From: Erinaceus europaeus | Taxonomy: Eukaryota; Chordata; Mammalia; Eulipotyphla; Erinaceidae | Assembly (NCBI RefSeq): GCF_950295315.1 | Contig: NC_080185.1 | Coordinates: 48,527,237 to 48,591,236 of the forward strand | DNA: 64,000 nt | Direction of reading: 5' to 3' | Shown: positions 56,972 through 64,000 of the stretch, one piece after another | Layout: each line of letters opens with the position of its first letter | Position numbering within the stretch: position 1 is the stretch's first letter | Translations under genes and position numbers: made by a program | The notes under the pieces: model-generated | What the model saw: the letters and a program-made list of their open reading frames with translations, nothing else | Database searches by the model: none | Told to the model about the DNA's origin: nothing

Positions 56972-57554
56972 AAGAAAAGACCGGCAAAAGTATGTCACCC
57001 CAAAATACATCTTTAGGAAAAGCTTAATTTTATGGAAGGAAAACTGAAGGTTGAAGCCTGAGTGGATGATGCCCCTGATAAAATAAATAAATAAATCTAC
57101 ATATTCAAAGGAAAAGGTCTCCGTGTAAGCAAATTTCCTTTACTGCATCAGAGAATACTTCATTCCTTTATCTCTGTTCAAACTGGAGAAATAATTTAAA
57201 TCTGCATGCTTTTGTATTAATGAACCTTTCTTTGGTAACCTTGCTAATTGACCTTCTCTTTCTTTCCTCTTTAAGCTATGTCTGGAAAGTGGTGAGTGAA
57301 TTATCCAGTATTCCTTGGAGACATATATTTCCCCTTACTTTTTCTCTTATCAGTTTCCCTTATGCTGTTTAATTAGTCAGTCTTTGAAGAACTCACAGGG
57401 GTACTGGGTGGTTTCTTTCACAGCCTGATATATGCTCTTTTTACTACTGCAACTAAATCTCCCTTAAAGACATAGCCATTAATTTAAACTACTTCTTAAT
57501 TTTATTATACATACCATTATATTTAAGTAGCCATAAAATAACACCATTTTTTCC

Positions 57555-57715
57555 TTTGCCAGGCCTTCCTCCTCCTCTTCCTCCCTTTTATCCCCCACCT
57601 TTCTTAAAAGAGCATCCTGTAGCTCTGGCTTATGATGATGGTGCCCCGGAATGAAATTTTGAACTTCTGAGTTTCATGCATGAAAGTCATTTGCATAAGC
57701 ATTGTGTTACTTCAT
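57555..57715 (-). mobile_element. tRNA-related SINE, second type
   Basis: GTAGCTCTGGCTTATGATG and GAACTTCTGAGTTTCATGC match the layout at 16740-16810. Confidence 0.5.
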
Positions 57716-58261
57716 AAATCTTTCCTTTGCTATTTCTAGTAAACAGTGTAACTTAGAAAACTTTCTATGTGATATAAATTCTGAAGAACTATGTGTCAGC
57801 CCAACCCGTATCAACCATATTGGACTGGGACAACAATCCACATTTTATACCCTAATTCCAAGTCCTTCCTTCGGTTTCTCCAACAGCTAGGTATTTCCAG
57901 AGTTATAATCTAGTCCAAATGCCTAGTAACAGAAAAATAGTATTTTAGCACATATTTCCTCATTCTTTAGCCAGTTACTGATAAATGGGGTCTCTATCTC
58001 CTATCAGTCTGAGGCTAGGGTGGATGGAGGGGGGCTGCTTTTTTTCCTTGTAAGATAAGCTCTTTGTACAAGTTTGATGAACTCACTTCCAGGCTTATGG
58101 CCCTGGGGGTTGAGGGCGGTGAAACACTAAGATAATACATGTCTTTTTCTGATCCTTTACATTGAATAGTTTGAAAATGAAACAAGTTTTACTTTTACTT
58201 TTAATGCACAATGTTATTATATATTAAGATCTCATTCAATTTTGGTAACCACACCTATCTT

Positions 58262-59270
58262 TTTTCTTTAGTATCTTGTGATATTTTAAAATTTAATTTC
58301 TTTATAAAATAAAAAGTAGATAATATTGACAAAACCATAGGATAAAAGGGGTAAAATTTCATATATTTCCCACCACCAGAGCTCCATATACTATTACTTC
58401 CACTGGAAGCTTTCCTATTCTTTAGCTCTCTGCGAGTATGGATCATTATGGGGTGCAGAAGGTAGGAGGTATAGCTTCTATAATTGCTTCTTTGTTGAAC
58501 ATAAGAATTGGTAAGTTGATCCATACTCCCACATGTTTCTATCTTTCCCTGGTGGGCCAGGGCTCTGGAGAGATGGGGTTCCAGGGTGCATTAGTGAGGT
58601 TGTTATCTCTGGAGAGTAAGGTTGGCATCAACTTGATGTTTGAAAAAGCATTAAGATATAAAGAAGAACAAAGTGTTTAATAATCTGGAACCTAAAGGCA
58701 AGAATATAGCAGATGAGATTTGGAGTTTCCATCTTCGAAAAAGTTCATAGGTCTATTTTAGGTGTATTCCAATGGTCCCATGACTTTACTGATTTTTGCA
58801 TGATCCTGAAAGCTAACATGCAGGTGGGCCAAAGGTATTATCTGGGGAGATGGTATCAGGGTTAGAAATAGGACTAGAAATATGGATCAGAGAAGACAGT
58901 AGCTCTCAAATCTAGGAAAAGTATATAAATACCATTAACTGTAAATACCATTAACTGTAAACCACACTGATTTCATCTGGGGCCTATATTCAGTTCAGGA
59001 ATCTTTGCAACATCTGAATCACTATAGGTCTGAGCTTGCATTCCATGGTCATAGCTAGGCTGCACCCACTGCCAGATCCATCTTACTCAAGTAGTAGAGG
59101 ATTTTGGTCCAACCTACTTTCCGAAAATGGGGCAGTCCCTACCATTGTTGATCTTCATTGAGGGAAAGGGCATCAGATTACAGAGAAGTGACTAGGAAAT
59201 ATATGGGGGAAATTGAAAGGAAAAGGAGATAAGGGTTATTTAATTTGTTTGTACAGATCTGCCTCTGTGT
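58262..59270 (-). mobile_element. Old L1-type 3' UTR copy, right-arm mirror
   Basis: Mirror of 53530-54535, with the intact ATTGACAAAACCATAGGATA motif near 58326. Confidence 0.65.
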
Positions 59271-60185
59271 TGATTCTTAGTTTTGAGTGATAAGATTAAT
59301 CTTTTTTTTTTTTTTTTGGTACAGCATAAGCACCTTTTTTGTTGGAGATTTTTAGCTTGTCTTTATGTTAAAAAGAGATCAGTATATTTGAGGATAGCAT
59401 GTACTGAATTAAGTTGTTTTGGACTAGCAGTAATGGTTGAACAACAAAGAGGGCTAGTGAGAATAAATCCATGAATCCATAGTTACAAGAAAGACAGAAG
59501 TATAACAGAATTGAGCGAAGTGCAACAAAGTGGGTAGGATGACAAAGGAAATAATTTACTGCTGAAATTTAGGCACAAGCTCACAGTCTTCAATGAGTTC
59601 TTTGAGTTAGCAGGAATTCCATTAGTTTTCAGAATCACATTTTTTCAATTTACCCAATAAACTATCTTTTCCTTTACTGTTTCAATCAACTACCTGGTGT
59701 GGAGACAGAAGTTTTCTGTGTCAAGCCTCTCTATGGGATTGTGCTGCTACCTGGAGTGGACAGAAAGCTTCTTTAAACTCACAATTAAGGTGGATTGCAG
59801 TGATGTCTCCCTCCATTGATATAGGGAGATCAAATTCTAGTATCTGAGGTTAGCCTGGTTCAGATAATTCTCTTTGCAATACTTTACTTAATCAGTCTAC
59901 TAGATCCAAATTTATGAAGTTACTGTGAGTTTCAATTTCTTCCTCTGCATTGAGTCCCCACCCCACCCCCTCACTCCAGAGGGGTGAGGGAACCAGCAAC
60001 AGACAAGAAAGGCTCCTTGTTGAGTCAATGTCATTATCAAGAGTCCAAGCTTATCAAGGATTCATCTAAAGGAGTTTTTTTTTTCCCTTTACCTAAAAGA
60101 GCTCTTTCTGATTGGTTAACTTCCTTAACCAATCTCTGCCACTGCTGGGTCTGTATGAGTATTCTCCCTTAGTTTCCTTTTTTTT
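59271..60185. other. Right-arm mirror of 52611-53500
   Basis: No gene recognised. Confidence 0.35.
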
Positions 60186-60189
60186 TTTT

Positions 60190-61326
60190 TTCTTCCCTCT
60201 AGCTCTTTCGTTTATGTTGCTTTTTGAAAATGTTTCTGCTTTATTTTAAAAGGAGGGAGATTTTATATAGCCATTTTGGAATATTTTAAACAGAAGATTG
60301 ATCTTTATGTTTTTTTTAATTTTCTTTGTTGTTGTTTTTGTTTTGTTTTGTTGTTTTCTTTTTGTTGTTGTTGTTAGTTTATTTTCCCTTCTTATTACTT
60401 TGAATAAAATTAGCCTTTGTTGTTGCATTACATTTACTGCTGATTGGTTGTGCTATCTATTGTGGTAGTAGCATTTTTTCTTCTTTATTTCTCTCTCTCT
60501 TCTTTTTCTTTCCTCTTCTCTGATTTTTCTTCCTATTTTTTATATTCACTTGTGCTTATTTGTTATTTATCTTGTATAAGAAATCTGATGTGGTAAGGTT
60601 TTTCATTCTTTATATCTTTCTCCCTCTCTTTCTTCCTTTCTTTCCTCCCCTTTCCCACTATCTCTTGCATTTGTTTGATAGTTGATTTTTTTGATAGTCT
60701 ATTCTTGGTTTGTCTTATTATAGTTTTGTTTTGGTTTTTGGAGGGGAGAGTTTTCATATCTAACTGGTTTTGCTCAAATTGCATTAATCATGACTTCTGT
60801 TACTGTAGTTGCATTTGATGAGGTTTGTGACTTCTGTTGTAAGAGTTCTTTATTTTGGGGTGGCTTTACCTCACTTAACCAAACAACTAAACAAAAATAG
60901 CCAAGACACAAAACTATAAAACATATACCAAAAGGGTCAAATCTAAAATAGTTTAATCAACGAAAGCAATTAATAAGGAAAAGAGCCCAGAAGAAATTCC
61001 AAGTAAGCCAGAGTAAACTAAAAATCAGGAAAATATACAAGCATTAATTGATGCATTGATCACAGGAGTGAGGAAAGCTTTTGAGGAAAATACAGTCAGA
61101 AATAGAGAATAATCAATTATTCTCTGAAAGAAAATATTAGCTATCTTGAGGTAATTGAAAGGCCAGCAGGCAGAACAAGCTAACACTGTAACTGAACAAG
61201 TTAAAAAAAAAATAGCCAAACTGCAGAAGGAATCTGAGGGAAGGGAGAGCAGAAAAACAAAAGCAGAAAACAGAATAAGCCAGACAGAGGATAAATTAGA
61301 GAAAACTAAGAAAGAGGTAAAATAGC

Positions 61327-61330
<4 letters not shown>
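60190..61330 (+). pseudogene. L1 5' UTR and ORF1 remnant, right-arm mirror
   Basis: Plus-strand equivalent of 51472-52610. The expected ORF1 start reads ATAGCC at about 60896, followed by several stops. The coiled-coil block ends at TAG 61323. Confidence 0.75.

Positions 61331-61369
<39 letters not shown>
61331..61369. repeat. (GA)n microsatellite
   Basis: Mirror of 51432-51471, differing by a net 3 bases. Confidence 0.95.
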
Positions 61370-61371
<2 letters not shown>

Positions 61372-61387
61372 GAAAGACACTTAAAAC

Positions 61388-61662
61388 TGTTGGGCTAGCA
61401 AGACAAGAGAGAGAGATGACCCAGGAACCAAGCTTGTGGCTGCAAGGCAATTCAAATCTTTATTAAGCTGAACACCCTAGAGTCAGGCAGTAGGACACCT
61501 GGTTAAGCCATGTGGCACAAACCGCAATGGCTGGCGTCAGCCTCCCAGTCTGCCTGCATGTCTCCCCCGTCCAGAAAAAAGGAAGAGACATGTCGGAAGT
61601 GGAATTGGCTTGACAATACCATACATGGTTAGGAAAGGGGCTGCAAAAGGTGAAAAAGGTAG
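61388..61662 (-). mobile_element. Truncated gammaretrovirus-like LTR, right-arm mirror
   Basis: Begins TGTTGGGCTAGC, reversed polyadenylation signal CTTTATTAAGC near 61460. Confidence 0.65.
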
Positions 61663-62122
61663 GGACGGGGGGTTTCCCGGAAGATGGCGGACTGAGAAGC
61701 TGCTAGTGGCTTGAGCTCTGATCACATCTTCTGGAAACGGTAGGATTTTCTGCCTTTAGCAGGCCAGTCAATAAGGGGTCCTAGCAGTGACAGCAAGGAG
61801 GTGACTATAACTTAATTTGGGTTAAGAATTAGAGTAGAAGTGGCACGGACAAATGGGCGGCTGCTCCACACTTCCCAGGCGGTGGCAGGCAGGACGGGTG
61901 CGCCAGGCACTGTCCTCCGCCCAGGAAGGTGGCTCCTCCACTGGTTGCAGAGCGCTGCTGGGCGGCCAGCAGAGGACTGGGAGGGAGCACTGTAGCTCAG
62001 GGGCTTTCTCTTGGGAGTCTCCGGGGACCACTGCGACCCTGAGGGCGGATCCGAAGACTTCTTGAGTATAGCTCTCATTGGATCAAAAGGACTTGGAGCT
62101 AGTTTTCATTTTTGAGAAATCC
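61663..62122 (+). mobile_element. L1 5' UTR head with GC-rich segment, right-arm mirror
   Basis: GGGGGGTTTCCCGGAAGATG start at about 61666, GC-rich part 61835-62080. Confidence 0.75.
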
Positions 62123-62132
62123 TTTAAAAAAG

Positions 62133-62945
62133 TCTCGGGGGGGGGGTTTCCCGGAAGATGGCAGACGGAGAAGCTGCTAGTGGCTGAGCTCCGACCACAT
62201 CTCCTGTAAACGGTAGGATTTTCTGCCTTTAACAGGCCAGCCAATAAGCGGTCCTAGCGGTGACACCAAGGAGGTGACTATAACTTAATTTGGGTTAAGA
62301 ATTAGAGTAGGGAAAAAAGGGGAAAAATTTTTCTTCTTCCTTTTAATTTTCAAGCATACCTCCTTCCCGGCACCCCCCACCCATAAGCAATCCCTGGGGA
62401 CCAGCTCCTAGCAGGATCCCCCACACCACCAAACAGGGTGCCTTTTTGAATTCACTGATACACATTTGGGAATTTCCATTCACTGCTCTTTAATTACAGC
62501 TCTTTTTCTTATCTTCTCCCTTTTCTCTCTCTTGTCTCTCTCTCTCTCTCTTTTTAATCTTGTCATACACTTCTTCCTTCTTCTTTGCCTTTCTGAATTT
62601 GTGAATTATTTTGGGGAAGAAATCTGACTCAGAGTGGACTCTCTGTGTGTATCTCTGCTCTAGTTCCCTTTCCCCTCTTGTTACCCCTAGAATATACAGT
62701 GGATAGTAGATTTGCATAACTGTCTATTCTTGCTATCCTCTCTTTCTTTTCTCTTTCTTCACTGGGATTTGGTTACTATTTTTTCATGGACTGGAGAAAT
62801 TGTTTGGCTAACTGGTAACGATTAAACTACTTCAATACTTACTTCAGTTGCTACTGTAATTCCTGAGGTTGGTGAGTGCAATTGTCATAAAGGTATTTAG
62901 TACCCTGTTACTTGTACTCAAGACACAACAACTAAGGAACAACAG
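62133..62945 (+). mobile_element. L1 5' UTR attached to ORF2, right-arm mirror
   Basis: Second L1 start, 470 bp after the first. Ends at the ACAACAG/ATTGG junction, 62945/62946. Confidence 0.85.
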
Positions 62946-64000
62946 ATTGGAAGGGAAGAAGTCAAGCTCTCACTATTTGCAGATGATATGATAGTATACA
63001 TAGAAAGACCTAAAGAATGAAGAAGAAAATTACTGGAAGTTATTAGGCAATATAGCAAGGTATCAGGCTACAAAATCAATGTACAAAAATCAGTGGCATT
63101 TCTTTATGCAAGCACTAAATCTGAAGAAGAAGACATCCAGAAATCACTCCCATTTACTGTTTCAGCAAAATCAATCAAATACCTAGGAATAAAGTTGACC
63201 AAAGAAGTGAAAGACTTGTATGCTGAAAACTATGAGTTGCTACTCAAGGAAATAGAAACTGATACCAAGAAATGGAAAGATATCCCATGCTCATGGATTG
63301 GAAGAATAAATATCATCAAAATGAATATTCTCCCCAGAGCCATATACAAATTTAATGCAATACCCATCAAAGTTCCACCAAGCTTCTTTAAGAGAATAGA
63401 ACAAACACTACAATCATTTATCTGGAACACAAAAACACCTAGAATTGCCAAAACCATCTTGAGGAAAAGAAACAGAAATGGAGGCATCAAACTCCCAGAC
63501 CTCAAACTATATTATAAAGCCATCATCATCAAAACAGCATGGTACTGGAACAAAAATAGGCACACAGACCATTGGAACAGAATTGAAAGCCCAGAAATAA
63601 ATCCCAACACCTATGGGCATCTAATCATTGATAAGGGGGCCCAAAGGATTAAATGGAAAAAGGAGGCTCTCTTCAATAAATGGTGCTGGGAAAACTTGGT
63701 TGCAACATGCAGAAGAATGAAATTGAACCACTTTATCTCACCAGAAACAAAAATCAACTCCAAATTGATCAAAGACCTAGATGTCAGACCAGAAACAATC
63801 TAATACTTAGAGGAAAACATTGGTAAAACACTTTCCCACATACACCTCAAGGACATCTTTGATGAATCAAACCCATTTGCAAGGAAGACTAAAGCAGAAA
63901 AAAAACAATGGGACTACATCAAATTGAAAAGCTTCTGCACATCCAAAGAAATTATTAAACAAACAGAGAGACCCCTCACAGAACGGGAGAAAATCTTCAC
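62946..64000 (+). pseudogene. L1 ORF2 second half, right-arm mirror
   Basis: FADDMIVY near 62983, a stop right after RPKE (about 63017), open frame 63093-63803, stop TAA at 63801, then continuing ORF2 homology to the window edge. Both stops are also in the left arm, so they predate the duplication or were copied by conversion. Confidence 0.93.

Larger units (their letters stand above)
54558..58242. other. Spacer of the inverted repeat
   Basis: 3685 bp, not palindromic. It holds an L1 ORF2 scrap, a hexanucleotide array, five SINEs and a (TTTC)n array, plus AT-rich text at 55056-55516 and 56976-57554 with nothing recognised. 57716-58242 likewise shows no gene. Confidence 0.85.
58243..64000 (-). 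repeat. Inverted repeat, right arm (continues past window end)
   Basis: Exact inner start at TGGTAACC (58243), matching left-arm end GGTTACCA at 54557. The last bases of the window still match the left arm at 48803. Confidence 0.95.

Noticed and set aside
57240..57300. A pyrimidine run followed by AG and a later GTGAGT-like site, considered as a host exon.
   Set aside because: The enclosed frame is tiny and nothing around it supports a gene; chance splice-like motifs are common.
61812..62078. GC-rich frames of 70-88 residues on both strands (and mirror at 50725-50991), suggestive of a CpG-island exon.
   Set aside because: The segment lies inside an L1 5' UTR structure, is open in several frames at once because of composition, and shows no recognisable protein.
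1..64000. CRISPR arrays, operons, bacterial genes or a new defence system.
   Set aside because: The sequence is vertebrate repeat DNA. Tandem repeats are microsatellites, with no spaced direct repeats and no prokaryotic gene layout.

Overview
The window is mammalian genomic DNA made almost entirely of transposable elements. I recognise no host protein-coding gene or functional RNA gene. The commonest repeat is a tRNA-derived SINE with an A box, a B box, a CT-rich body, a CAA/CAT-rich stretch and AAATAAATA-type tails, together with an L1 lineage that has an unusually long 3' UTR. From memory of these families the best fit is a hedgehog (Erinaceus-type) genome. That assignment is recognition, not a database result.

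Layout. 1-9.6 kb: old minus-strand L1 pieces, many SINEs, microsatellites, and at 614-1056 the C-terminal end of a non-L1 LINE inserted in an L1 3' UTR. 9.6-24.2 kb: diverged L1 3' UTR copies, SINEs, a gammaretrovirus-like solo LTR (18529-19078), a twin-primed L1 with a perfect 14-bp target duplication (21640-22212) and AT-rich single-copy DNA. 24.2-29.25 kb: a 5'-truncated, lightly damaged L1 bounded by an exact 15-bp target duplication. 29.3-35.1 kb: AT-rich sequence with scattered SINEs and old repeats. 35.1-39.05 kb: a mosaic of L1 pieces and a rearranged class II endogenous retrovirus fragment, LTR on plus and gag on minus. 39.05-50.67 kb: a minus-strand L1 that joins its 5' UTR directly to the second half of ORF2 and is split by a 7.7-kb class II provirus (40671-48364). 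This provirus has two LTRs, a Lys-type primer-binding site, a broken gag-pro-pol, catalytically complete RNase H/integrase motifs and no env.

48.8-64.0 kb is a near-perfect inverted repeat. The left arm (48803-54557) and right arm (58243-64000) match with constant coordinate sums (112800, then 112803 after one microsatellite length change), around a 3.7-kb spacer. The right arm runs off the window end, so total arm length is unknown. Each arm carries old L1 3' UTR, an L1 5' UTR/ORF1 remnant, a GA repeat, a truncated LTR, two successive L1 promoter heads and the ORF2-joined L1.

Nothing here looks like a functioning operon or pathway. The biology is nested retrotransposition followed by a very recent or gene-converted inverted duplication (or an assembly fold-back). 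The observations most worth a second look are the inverted repeat, the non-L1 LINE fragment, and the L1 with a 5' UTR-ORF2 junction that could be a spliced retrotransposed RNA. All coordinates of diverged repeats are approximate unless a target-site duplication is quoted.
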